From Nitrosotalea sp. (GTDB lineage: Archaea; Thermoproteota; Nitrososphaeria; Nitrososphaerales; Nitrosopumilaceae), in the NCBI GenBank assembly GCA_029850515.1, contig JARCRW010000073.1, positions 1 through 35,182 on the forward strand: DNA of 35,182 nucleotides, read 5' to 3'. This document shows, piece after piece, positions 1 to 8,621 of the stretch. Numbering within the stretch: the stretch's first letter is position 1; every line of letters begins with the position of its first letter. The notes under the pieces are model-generated. The model did not search any database, was not told the DNA's origin, and saw only the letters and a program-made list of their open reading frames with translations. Made by a program: the position numbers and the translations under genes.

Positions 1-2
1 GT

Positions 3-119
3 ATTTTTCCTCCAAATATTGCACCATTGGCAGTCCTACACGCGCAAGATGTTGATTCAAACAAGCTGTTTGCTCCCAAGAAGTTATTTGCCTCCAATGC
101 AAAAGACCTGACACCATAG
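3..119 (+). CDS. C-terminal fragment of an unidentified protein running off the window start
   Basis: Open frame from base 3 to TAG at 117-119 reads IFPPNIAPLAVLHAQDVDSNKLFAPKKLFASNAKDLTP*; protein-like composition but family not recognised. Confidence 0.35.
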   Translation: MFPPNIAPLAVLHAQDVDSNKLFAPKKLFASNAKDLTP

Positions 120-179
120 TGAGCCACAAAAGCCTACATAATCAACAAAAGCATATTTTTGATCACTATCAACAAGGGA

Positions 180-1079
180 TCATTTTTGTTCAATTTGTTC
201 TTGTTTACTCAACACAGTTGCAAGAACTAGATCAACTTTGTAGCTCAATTCAAGGCGTGAATTCACGTTTAATTTCCACGAAATAAAACTTGGCTTGACA
301 GTACCAAGAATTAACTTGAATCCCATCTGTCGTATACTTGTTCGCAGTGTTTTTTCATCTAGTCTAGTTTTAACAGAATTTTTTCTTCCATCATAATCAT
401 AAGGATCAGACAAGAGTAAAAATCGCCCAGATTGAGTACCAATAATTTTTAAAAATTTCAACGGCTCAACTAATTCTAAAATATTAAGGGATACAACAAG
501 ATCAAATTTCATAGAACCGAATGGTCTTGACAGAGAATCGGCCAGAAAAAAATCCATATTTTCTACCTCATGCTTCTTTGCTTCCAACAGAGCAAAAAAG
601 GATGTATCAATTCCAAATACCATGCCATGGTGTTTTGCCATAATATCTGACATTGTACCTATCGAGCAGCCATGTTCTATTACAAAGCTACATTTTGGAA
701 GTTTCCGGACAATATTTTTTATTTTTCCCTCAAATACCGAATATCTGCTTTTCTTGTAAATTTCTGTCCAGTTCTTTTCTAAATCTGTTGTATCTTCTCC
801 AACTTTTTTTATACTTTGTAGTGATTTTTTTATCAAGGATTTTATTTTCTGATTTTTCACATTTAGTAAAAAATATCCCCCAAGTTTTGTCCTAATAGAG
901 AAAAAAGAAGAAAGATCTTCAACTAGAATTGGGATTGACAAAATTATGGGATACATGCTACTACAAGACGTGCAAGAAAGCAATCCCTCTACAATCTCCA
1001 TTCCCTTTTCAAATACCTCCATTTCCAAAGATTGTCCACATTTGACGCATCTGATATACTGTAAGCTAGATTCGTGCAA
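180..1079 (-). CDS. SAM-dependent methyltransferase with N-terminal Trm112-like zinc ribbon
   Basis: N-terminal CVKCGQSLE...LLSCTSCSSMYPIILSIPIL (Trm112-like) followed by VIEHGCSIGTMSDIMAKHHGMVFGIDTS methyltransferase motif I. Confidence 0.7.
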   Translation of the reverse strand: MHESSLQYIRCVKCGQSLEMEVFEKGMEIVEGLLSCTSCSSMYPIILSIPILVEDLSSFFSIRTKLGGYFLLNVKNQKIKSLIKKSLQSIKKVGEDTTDLEKNWTEIYKKSRYSVFEGKIKNIVRKLPKCSFVIEHGCSIGTMSDIMAKHHGMVFGIDTSFFALLEAKKHEVENMDFFLADSLSRPFGSMKFDLVVSLNILELVEPLKFLKIIGTQSGRFLLLSDPYDYDGRKNSVKTRLDEKTLRTSIRQMGFKLILGTVKPSFISWKLNVNSRLELSYKVDLVLATVLSKQEQIEQK

Positions 1080-1118
1080 TAAAGCTCAACACCGACAAGA
1101 GATTAAATCTATAACGTT

Positions 1119-1919
1119 TTACTCTAAAATCTTGTTCTCTTGGAACGGTCCTGAATTATACCAGCAATACCTGAAATAATCAAGACACCACTCGTGAAAC
1201 AACTGATCTTTGCTATAGAACATTTCTCTCATATCTGCATCCCCATCAAGAGTTGGAAACAACACGCATGCCTCTTTTTCATTTAACACGACAACTACCT
1301 TGACATCCTCTTTCATTTTTCTTTCAACCAGTCCCTTGTCAAGTAAGGCCTTCATACCCAGTTTGTTTAGCAGTTCTTTTCTACCCTTGGGCACGATTAC
1401 GGTATTAGAAAATATGTAGTTGAACGTAGTACCATGTTTTACTCTTGCAAGCAATGGCTCTATTAGATCCAATGGAACCTCTGTGAACAATTCATAGATA
1501 TATTCATCTGCATTCTTGTACACAAGTTTCCATTGTTCCAACACATTAACAAATCCCTTGATCTGTTGTCCTCCGGCAAGAGCACCAATTCGTTGTATGA
1601 ATTTCATTGGGATGTCCCCAAAGTCATGGGTTTCAAAATATTTCCTATTTCTTGATAAAAATAGCAAGGAAGGTACTTGAGTACACATTGTCTTTCCATA
1701 GGTAGTTAGATCATAGTATCCATCTTTGTCTTTCATGATAAGTCCAGCATTTGAAAGACGTTCAAAGTTTCGATGTACCTCCTGTACAGTGGCGTGTAAT
1801 TCCTTTGCCATGTTTGAAATTTTTGATTTTTGCTCCAGCAGTTTGAATATTATCTTGAGTCTCTGTTCGCTTGCAAGTTCTAGAAAATCGTTTGCTGCAT
1901 TTTCATAAATTGTACCCAC
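1119..1919 (-). CDS. Winged-helix transcriptional regulator (ArsR-like HTH plus DUF1724/FilR1-type domain)
   Basis: N-terminal ASEQRLKIIFKLLEQKSKISNMAKELHATVQEVHRNFERLSNAGLI wHTH; long C-terminal domain as in archaeal DUF1724 regulators; GTG start. Confidence 0.65.
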   Translation of the reverse strand: MGTIYENAANDFLELASEQRLKIIFKLLEQKSKISNMAKELHATVQEVHRNFERLSNAGLIMKDKDGYYDLTTYGKTMCTQVPSLLFLSRNRKYFETHDFGDIPMKFIQRIGALAGGQQIKGFVNVLEQWKLVYKNADEYIYELFTEVPLDLIEPLLARVKHGTTFNYIFSNTVIVPKGRKELLNKLGMKALLDKGLVERKMKEDVKVVVVLNEKEACVLFPTLDGDADMREMFYSKDQLFHEWCLDYFRYCWYNSGPFQENKILE

Positions 1920-2075
1920 AACATATTTGGTTCAAAGTATTTATGTAAATCTTACGAACCCAGATCCTGTGCAGATTATCATCATGAACAAATTCTGATG
2001 AAAATGTGACTTGCTGGGAGATATGTTTACCAGACATATTGTTAAACTAAAATATCATGGTCAACTGGACTAGGT

Positions 2076-2444
2076 ATGATCACAGTAGACTGCAGAGACA
2101 TACCATCCCTAAAGTCTCCCCTTGCTGTATACACATCGGACCAAGTTGGAGCAGTACCAGCACTAAAGATACGCGAATTTGTACTAGATTCCATAAGTGA
2201 TGATGGTGTAGATGCTGCAAGAGTCATAAAGGCAATCAGGAATTTTTTGGATTCATTGTCTATCGAGAAACATTTTGCCATAATTCAGAACAAAAACTTG
2301 ATTTCAGTAGTAGCAATAGACGACTTTAAGTTAGAGATGCAGCCTGCGCAGCTAACAGATCAGTTTTTTTCATGTGTCCATTGTGGTCATGTTACCCAAT
2401 TTGAGGCAGTGCATAACAACCACATGAAGATACATTATTTGTGA
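2076..2444 (+). CDS. Small protein with C-terminal C2H2 zinc finger
   Basis: C-terminus CVHCGHVTQFEAVHNNHMKIHYL fits C-x2-C-x12-H-x3-H. Confidence 0.6.
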   Translation: MITVDCRDIPSLKSPLAVYTSDQVGAVPALKIREFVLDSISDDGVDAARVIKAIRNFLDSLSIEKHFAIIQNKNLISVVAIDDFKLEMQPAQLTDQFFSCVHCGHVTQFEAVHNNHMKIHYL

Positions 2445-2684
2445 TACATGATCAGGTATTAAAATAACATAATTTTTCCTAGAATCCATACGAGACACTG
2501 CATAAACAAAGCAGGCATATTTGAACAAAATATCGTCACCGCAAGCACAATACCTATACAGTAAAAGACAGCAATACAAAACTTTGAGAGGCGTTTCCAA
2601 TCACATCATAGAAAATTGAATTGAAAAATTCATGTTTCTCAGATTATGATTCTCATCAGGATAAAAAAAGAACATGTGAGTATG

Positions 2685-3056
2685 TTAGTCCTTATGCGTT
2701 TCTGAAATAATCCTTTTCAGTTTGGATTCCAGATCCTTCATGACTTCAGCGTCTTGCATCTTTGATTGCCAAATCTTTCCAAATGAATCCACAATTGCTT
2801 CTGCAGTCTTGTCAAGTGTAGGACCCATTGTAGCCTCTATCCTCTTCTTTATGTGTTCTACCTTAGCTTGATGCATAGCCTCAAAGAATGCATGTTTGTA
2901 CATTTTTGACATGTGTGATGAATCATGTCCACTGCCACACCCGCATTGACCATGAAAAGCCATCGGAGCACATCCGCAATATTCATGTGACGACATTGAG
3001 CCGCAACCTCCCGTGTGATGATGTTCCATTTTGCATGATTCGTCTTTACATTCCAT
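2685..3056 (-). CDS. Cys/His/Met-rich putative metal-binding small protein
   Basis: N-terminal about 50 aa MECKDESCKMEHHHTGGCGSMSSHEYCGCAPMAFHGQCGCGSGHDSSH, then a helical C-terminal domain. Confidence 0.6.
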   Translation of the reverse strand: MECKDESCKMEHHHTGGCGSMSSHEYCGCAPMAFHGQCGCGSGHDSSHMSKMYKHAFFEAMHQAKVEHIKKRIEATMGPTLDKTAEAIVDSFGKIWQSKMQDAEVMKDLESKLKRIISETHKD

Positions 3057-3317
3057 GTGGTTTTCATTATCTTGACACTTGTAGAGAACAGACTAAAATT
3101 CCAATATTGGTAATCATGATAGCATGTAAAATGCCACGAGTCAAATCTCCGTCAGGCAAGGTTAATCCACTCAAGGATGTGACATATGTGAATCAATTTT
3201 AATCAACAGTTAGATGGTCAGTATTGTCACATAGAAAAGAAGACCCGTCACATTGATTATCAAATCTGAAAATCTAAATTTGGTTTATAGTTATAGAAGC
3301 CTTGAGTAACATAGGAA

Positions 3318-3787
3318 GTGTACACACTGGAACTTGGTTTCTCAGACATTCTTAGCATAGCTCAAACAATCGGTATTGTTGGCTCTCTCGTAGTTGCGTC
3401 TTATTTCTCAAGACGAGAGATCAATCATTTATCAAGAGAATTTCGAACCCAAATTATCAGTGAGATTACCGATAAGATGCACCGCATAGGAGAGATAATG
3501 ATTGAGCATCAGATCTTTCAAAACTGATAAACCGGGTTGATCCACCAGAGCAAGTATTTGCAATTTACATCTTGTCAGTATACAACCAAGTATACAACCA
3601 AGCATACAACATGCACAAGTGAAAGCTGCTAAGTGATACAATTTGGTCTGGGTGGACACGGATGATACGAAGTAGTTTTCGAGACGGGACGATCGGCACA
3701 TACTGGAAAAAAATTAATGCGGACAGCAGATTCAGTTCTGATTTTAGACACTTTATCAACAACACAATAATCGCAAAACCCGATTAA
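3318..3787 (+). pseudogene. Decayed small membrane-anchored protein gene (one frameshift plus one in-frame TGA)
   Basis: Frame 0 from GTG 3318 gives MYTLELGFSDILSIAQTIGIVGSLVVASYFSRREINHLS...MIEHQ; from about 3508 the next frame continues LSKLINRVDPPEQVFAIYILSVYNQVYNQAYNMHK[TGA 3620-3622]KLLSDTIWSGWTRMIRSSFRDGTIGTYWKKINADSRFSSDFRHFINNTIIAKPD* ending at TAA 3785-3787. Confidence 0.7.
3583..3617. repeat. Short 12-bp tandem repeat (about 2.7 copies) within the pseudogene
   Basis: tatacaaccaag tatacaaccaag catacaacatg. Confidence 0.6.
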
Positions 3788-3869
3788 TCTAGATGTCTAT
3801 CCATTGCACATAATCAGAGTCATGTGTTTACAACTGGAACTTGCAAGAATATCATTATCAGAAATACAT

Positions 3870-5177
3870 TCATTTGGGTTTCATAAAACCCCATTTACCA
3901 AGTGCTTCTTTCAGTTCAGTATGAGCCATCGCATACTCCTGCAACGAGATTTTCTGCATTGTAGCATCAATTGCTTGCATCACAGCTTTTGCTCCAGATC
4001 TTGTTCCTTTAGGATGTCCATGAATTCCGCCGCTTACCAGTATTCCAATATCACTCCCAAGCGTATTCATAACAGCAGGTATCAATCCCGGATGCAGCCC
4101 CCCTGATGAAATAGGTAACACCGGTTTGAAATTATTCCAATCTTGAAAAAGCACCTTATAATTAATTTTCACACTTTTTTCCGGCAACACCTTGGCTGTA
4201 ATTTCATTTCTGATGTCAATAATTTCATCTCTACTTCCAACCAACTTGCCTACTGCCGTACCTATATGGATCTGATCAACCCCAACAAGTCTCATCATTT
4301 TCGCAAGAACCAACATTGTCATCCCATGTCGTGGATTCCTATCAAAAGCGGCGTGCATTGCCCTGTGAGCATGGATTGCAAGACCATATTCTTCACATGT
4401 CTCACGCAACGTCTGCACTGCAGACATTCCAGAGGTTACAACATCAATCATTGCATATTCCCATCCAAAATCATGTAACATCTTGGCTCGTTTCTCCATG
4501 AGTTTTGTCTCACCTGTTATGTTGATTAGCGCAGATTTTCTCTCCCCTGTTTCTTTTTCTGCTTTATCGCGCATTTTTGCGCAAAGTCTTATCCTATCCT
4601 CAAATCTGTTAAAAGAAGTCGAGGTAAGATTCTCGTCATCTTTGACCAAATCAAAACCGCCCATCCATGTCTCATAAGCTATCTGTGCGTGCTCACTGGC
4701 ACTCCAACCTATTTTTGGTTTTGCAACTGCACCCGTTATGGGCCTGTCTTTTATTTTCAGAATTTTTCTTATTCCTTCAATTCCAAATTGAGGACCTTCA
4801 AAGTGTTTCAAATATGCTTTAGGAATGGAAATATCAACGAGTCTCAAATTTTTCAGGGCCTTCATGCCAAAGATGTTTCCTGCAACGCCACTCAGTAGTT
4901 GCGAGGCATTACCTTCTTCCCACAACTCTATAGGATATGAAACTTTGACAAAATTTCCCCTTATTTCATAAGAAGTCGCCATCACTTTTTGTAGTCTTGA
5001 TGGAACCTTGTTTAGTGTAGTCCATGTTCCAGCTGAACTCTCCGACGCAATTCGTCCGACAGCTTCCTTGACGGAGATACCCCTGGCAGGTTCGAATCTA
5101 AATAGACAAACAATATCAGTCCTGGTTGGACGATAGTCCAAATCTACAAAATCTGAATACCAATCAATATTTTTCAT
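3870..5177 (-). CDS. rbcL: Ribulose-1,5-bisphosphate carboxylase/oxygenase, archaeal form III type
   Basis: TGAVAKPKIG (catalytic Lys), GGFDLVKDDENLTS (carbamylated Lys/Asp/Glu), HAHRAMHAAFDR, IHIGTAVGKLVG, ISSGGLHPG, SGGIHGHPKGTRSGA all present. Likely start is the ATG at 5177 (MKNIDWYSDFVDLDYRPTRTD) rather than ORF-track 5213. Confidence 0.95.
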   Translation of the reverse strand: MKNIDWYSDFVDLDYRPTRTDIVCLFRFEPARGISVKEAVGRIASESSAGTWTTLNKVPSRLQKVMATSYEIRGNFVKVSYPIELWEEGNASQLLSGVAGNIFGMKALKNLRLVDISIPKAYLKHFEGPQFGIEGIRKILKIKDRPITGAVAKPKIGWSASEHAQIAYETWMGGFDLVKDDENLTSTSFNRFEDRIRLCAKMRDKAEKETGERKSALINITGETKLMEKRAKMLHDFGWEYAMIDVVTSGMSAVQTLRETCEEYGLAIHAHRAMHAAFDRNPRHGMTMLVLAKMMRLVGVDQIHIGTAVGKLVGSRDEIIDIRNEITAKVLPEKSVKINYKVLFQDWNNFKPVLPISSGGLHPGLIPAVMNTLGSDIGILVSGGIHGHPKGTRSGAKAVMQAIDATMQKISLQEYAMAHTELKEALGKWGFMKPK

Positions 5178-6009
5178 ATAGCAGTTCCTTCTTGATTTTA
5201 TCTGGAGATACAATTCCTCGTTCTGTGATAACAGATGTTATCAATTCCCAAGGAGTAATATCGAATGCGGGATTTCTAATATCAATTCCGTTGATCTTTT
5301 CTTTATAGAGTATTTTCCTGAAAATCTCCTTGGCAGGTCTCTCTTCGATTTTGAAATTTTCTCTCCTATCAAGCTTGAGAGAGTTTGCAACTACGTAAAA
5401 TGGCTTATGGGCACTTGCTGCAGCACCTGCAAGCAGTCTAGTTCCAATCTTATTTACAAGACCTTCCAATCTAAGAGCATCGGCTCCCACTATTACCATA
5501 TCAACGCTTTTTATGAAATAACCCATAGCATTATCATCTATCAAAGTCACAGGTATGCCTTCCCGAGAAAGCTCTTTTGCTGTCAGTACTCCTTGTTCTT
5601 GTGGTTCAGTCAAGCATGCAATAACAGAAATTTTCTTCTGCTTTGTCCAAGAATGTTTGATAAACGACATGGCTTCCCCAGAATGACAATATGTCATTAT
5701 CACGTTTTTTGGATGTATCAGCCTACCCGAATATTTTGATTCTTTTTCTCTTGCAGTATTGATATTTTTTATAAGACGGTCTATTGTAGGTGTCTTTTTT
5801 TCTTTCTTTAGAATTTCAAGGCAATTATGTAATACCACTGCAGTTGGACGTACTTTTTCAAGATTCTTTACTGCATTTTCAAAATCTTTCTCAAAACCAT
5901 AACGTTTGACGTATTGTTTTAGAAAACAAAGGCCATAAATTGCAATCTCGTTTGCTCCTTGGACCTTAAAATTGCGAATGTCTTTAATGGCTTTTTGAAT
6001 ACTAGTCAT
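5164..6009 (-). CDS. Ribose-1,5-bisphosphate isomerase (eIF2B-alpha-like family)
   Basis: IF2B-family sequence with MTYCHSGEA (catalytic Cys) and IVGADALRLEGLVNKIGT (catalytic Asp); located between AMP phosphorylase and RuBisCO. Confidence 0.88.
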   Translation of the reverse strand: MTSIQKAIKDIRNFKVQGANEIAIYGLCFLKQYVKRYGFEKDFENAVKNLEKVRPTAVVLHNCLEILKKEKKTPTIDRLIKNINTAREKESKYSGRLIHPKNVIMTYCHSGEAMSFIKHSWTKQKKISVIACLTEPQEQGVLTAKELSREGIPVTLIDDNAMGYFIKSVDMVIVGADALRLEGLVNKIGTRLLAGAAASAHKPFYVVANSLKLDRRENFKIEERPAKEIFRKILYKEKINGIDIRNPAFDITPWELITSVITERGIVSPDKIKKELLYEKY

Positions 6010-6014
6010 GCAAG

Positions 6015-7559
6015 TTACCTATCAATTACAAAGGCTCTTTTTACAACGGGTGACTCTTTTATCTTGTGTATGAACATTTCTCTCCTTTCACCAACACCGA
6101 TAGGTTCCACCTCGGATAGCAAATCTTCAACTCTTGATAATTTCCGTGATTTTTCAGCATAAACAGTAAACAGTAAGTCACCAGTCCTTACCTTGTCATC
6201 TTGTTTTTTGTAAAGTACTATTCCCGCTCCTTTGTCTTTTGGAGAACCTGCAGCTCTTGCTATTTCCACAAGCAAGTTATTATCCATCCATAGAACCAGT
6301 CCAGATTTTTTAGATCTTACTTCTTTTACTTCCCCGCCTATTTGAAAATCGTCAAGACCAATTCTGGGGTTTCCTCCTTGTAGAGAAATTATCTCTCGCA
6401 TTTTCTTTTCTGCCTTGCCAGTACGTAGTATTTCTCTTGCAAAATGATAACCATTATCTTTTCCAACCATCTCAAATATTGAGCCTGCCAGGTGGCATGC
6501 TTTATCCACCAAGTCTGGAACATTGACTTTGTTCATCAAAACTGAAAGTGCCTCTCTAGCTTCAAGAGATGCACCTAGAGTATAGCCAACTGGCATTTCC
6601 CCATGAGTTACAACACATTGTGTATGTATGCCAAGCTTTCTTCCAAGTTCTATGAGATCCTTTGCTAGCAGATCAGCCTCGTTAATAGTCTTCATTTTTG
6701 CGCCTCTTCCAGTTGGTATATCTATTACAAGATGAGTAGCACCAACAGCTTTCTTTTTACTCATTATGGAAGGCAAAAGTAATGGATCAATGTATAACGA
6801 ATATTCAGTTTTGACAAATATGTCGTCAGCAGGAGCAAGTTCTAGTGAACCTCCCCACACAATACAACCATTACATTTTTTCACAATGCTTTCCATTTCT
6901 TCAATTCCCAAGTTTACAGGCATTATTGCCTCTGCTCTATCCGCTGTACCTGCAGCAGACGTAATTGCTCTTGATGATGCTTTTGGAATTGTGACGCCTG
7001 CAGCTGCCACGATTGGGACTACTAGTAATGTTGTCTTATCACCAGGTACACCGCCAATGCTGTGTTTATCTGCAATTATTTTTTTACGTAGATTCAATCG
7101 TTTTCCTGTCACCACCATAGAAGATGACAAACTCAGTGCCTCATCAAGATCAAGTCCCTGCATGTTAAGTGCAGTAACAAAGGCTGCAATCTCTCCTTCG
7201 TTGAGATTTCCTTCAACCACATCCTTTACTATTTCCAGAATTTCGTTGTAAAGCAATCTCTTTCCCATTAATTTGTGATGGATGAATTGGAGCGATTTTG
7301 GAAATGTTGCAATATCCACATCTACCACAGAGTTTTGCCGCAAAATCAGTTTCTTTTTTACTTCTTCATTTACTCCGACTATTCCCGCATTGACAGATGT
7401 TGTAGAAATGTTAACAATCGCAGTTATCTCTTTTTTGTTAAGACCTATCCTGACTCTTCCCGATGCAGTTACGCCTATTTCATCGGCGTCATGCTTGTTC
7501 AAGAATACAATTGGCTTTCCACCGGATTCTATACCTAAAATATCTACCCTAAACCGCAT
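6015..7559 (-). CDS. deoA: AMP phosphorylase (archaeal thymidine phosphorylase-like)
   Basis: N-terminal archaeal domain plus DKHSIGGVPGDKTTLLVVPIVAAAG, SSRAITSAAGTADRAE, VWGGSLELAPADD motifs. Confidence 0.92.
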   Translation of the reverse strand: MRFRVDILGIESGGKPIVFLNKHDADEIGVTASGRVRIGLNKKEITAIVNISTTSVNAGIVGVNEEVKKKLILRQNSVVDVDIATFPKSLQFIHHKLMGKRLLYNEILEIVKDVVEGNLNEGEIAAFVTALNMQGLDLDEALSLSSSMVVTGKRLNLRKKIIADKHSIGGVPGDKTTLLVVPIVAAAGVTIPKASSRAITSAAGTADRAEAIMPVNLGIEEMESIVKKCNGCIVWGGSLELAPADDIFVKTEYSLYIDPLLLPSIMSKKKAVGATHLVIDIPTGRGAKMKTINEADLLAKDLIELGRKLGIHTQCVVTHGEMPVGYTLGASLEAREALSVLMNKVNVPDLVDKACHLAGSIFEMVGKDNGYHFAREILRTGKAEKKMREIISLQGGNPRIGLDDFQIGGEVKEVRSKKSGLVLWMDNNLLVEIARAAGSPKDKGAGIVLYKKQDDKVRTGDLLFTVYAEKSRKLSRVEDLLSEVEPIGVGERREMFIHKIKESPVVKRAFVIDR

Positions 7560-7688
7560 ACATAATCATCATTTTATGCTGAATATATGGTCTAGATATA
7601 ATTCTCATCTTTGATTACAAATCATATACATTCAAGCCTTTTCGCAATATTTCTGATAACTTATTACAACTTCGTAACATATCCCATC

Positions 7689-8516
7689 ATGAACAAAAAA
7701 GCTATTTGGATCATCAAAGCAAACGGTACCCGGGTACCGTTTGACAAATACAAAGTAAAAACTACGTGTATTAGAGCAGGAGCAAACAGAAAAACGGCAA
7801 AGACAGTAGCAGAAAGGATAGGTCGGAAGGTAAAGGACGGTATGAAAACATCTGAAATTTACAAAATGGTTCTAGAAGCACTCAAAATTGAAGATGTGGG
7901 TAAGATAGCACATCACAAGTATAGACTCAAAGAATCGATCATGAGGATGGGACCTGCTGGATATAGCTTTGAAAATTATGTTGGTGAGATACTTCGAGAT
8001 TATGGTCACAATGTTCTCTTTACCAGAACAATAGAGCATGGCAAATGTGTAAAGCACGAAATTGATCTAGTTACAGAGATCATTTCCACGGGTGAAAAAT
8101 ACATAATTGAATGCAAATATCACAACATGTCTGGAATATACACAGGTCTCAAAGAATCATTGTACACACACGCTAGGTTCTTAGATCTAGATGACAAGTA
8201 TGATCATGAGATGCTAGTATGTAACACCAAATTATCGGATGATGCCATAACATACGCAAAGTGCATAGGTCAGCAGACAATTTCCTGGAGATATCCACCA
8301 AACAAAGGTCTTGAAAGCATGATTGAAGAAAAGGGCCTATATCCAGTAACAATTTTAGGATTAAACCGGTACGAACTTGAATCCCTATCAAGAAACAACA
8401 TGATGTTGATCAGAGATTTGGTAAAGTCAGATCTGAATATGTTATCCAGAGAAACTAGAATATCATACCAAAGATTACAAAGACTTCAGAATCTTGCCAC
8501 GCAAATTCTAGAGTAG
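7689..8516 (+). CDS. ATP-cone domain fused to PD-(D/E)XK restriction-endonuclease-like domain
   Basis: WIIKANGTRVPFDKYKVKTTCIRAGA (ATP-cone) followed by FENYVGEILRDYGHNV...HEIDLVTE...KYIIECKYH (nuclease core). ATG at 7689 preferred over ORF-track 7611. Confidence 0.75.
   Translation: MNKKAIWIIKANGTRVPFDKYKVKTTCIRAGANRKTAKTVAERIGRKVKDGMKTSEIYKMVLEALKIEDVGKIAHHKYRLKESIMRMGPAGYSFENYVGEILRDYGHNVLFTRTIEHGKCVKHEIDLVTEIISTGEKYIIECKYHNMSGIYTGLKESLYTHARFLDLDDKYDHEMLVCNTKLSDDAITYAKCIGQQTISWRYPPNKGLESMIEEKGLYPVTILGLNRYELESLSRNNMMLIRDLVKSDLNMLSRETRISYQRLQRLQNLATQILE
7720..7743. repeat. Perfect 24-bp palindrome inside the ATP-cone coding region
   Basis: caaacggtaccc|gggtaccgtttg is exactly self-complementary. 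Confidence 0.95.
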
Positions 8517-8621
8517 TATGTAAAAATACTCAAAGACATCAAAATGTTTCTAGATATCAAAGATTTCAAGACATTTGTGTACCGGATCGTGTGATTACAA
8601 GAACCGGGGGTAATGAATCTA

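Noticed and set aside
2370-2600. 76-aa minus-strand ORF
   Set aside because: Overlaps the C2H2 finger coding end and has no recognisable pattern.
5090-5105. GGTTCGAATC T-loop-like sequence, possible tRNA
   Set aside because: Lies in the RuBisCO coding sequence (F-R-F-E-P-A) and I see no acceptor or anticodon arm pairing around it.
6766-7251. 161-aa plus-strand ORF
   Set aside because: Antisense to AMP phosphorylase, low-complexity Ser/Ala-rich translation, no motif.
8517-8621. Possible short imperfect repeats/hairpin (agacatcaaaatg..., ccggatcgtg...aaccgg)
   Set aside because: Weak similarity, not distinguishable from AT-rich background without computation.
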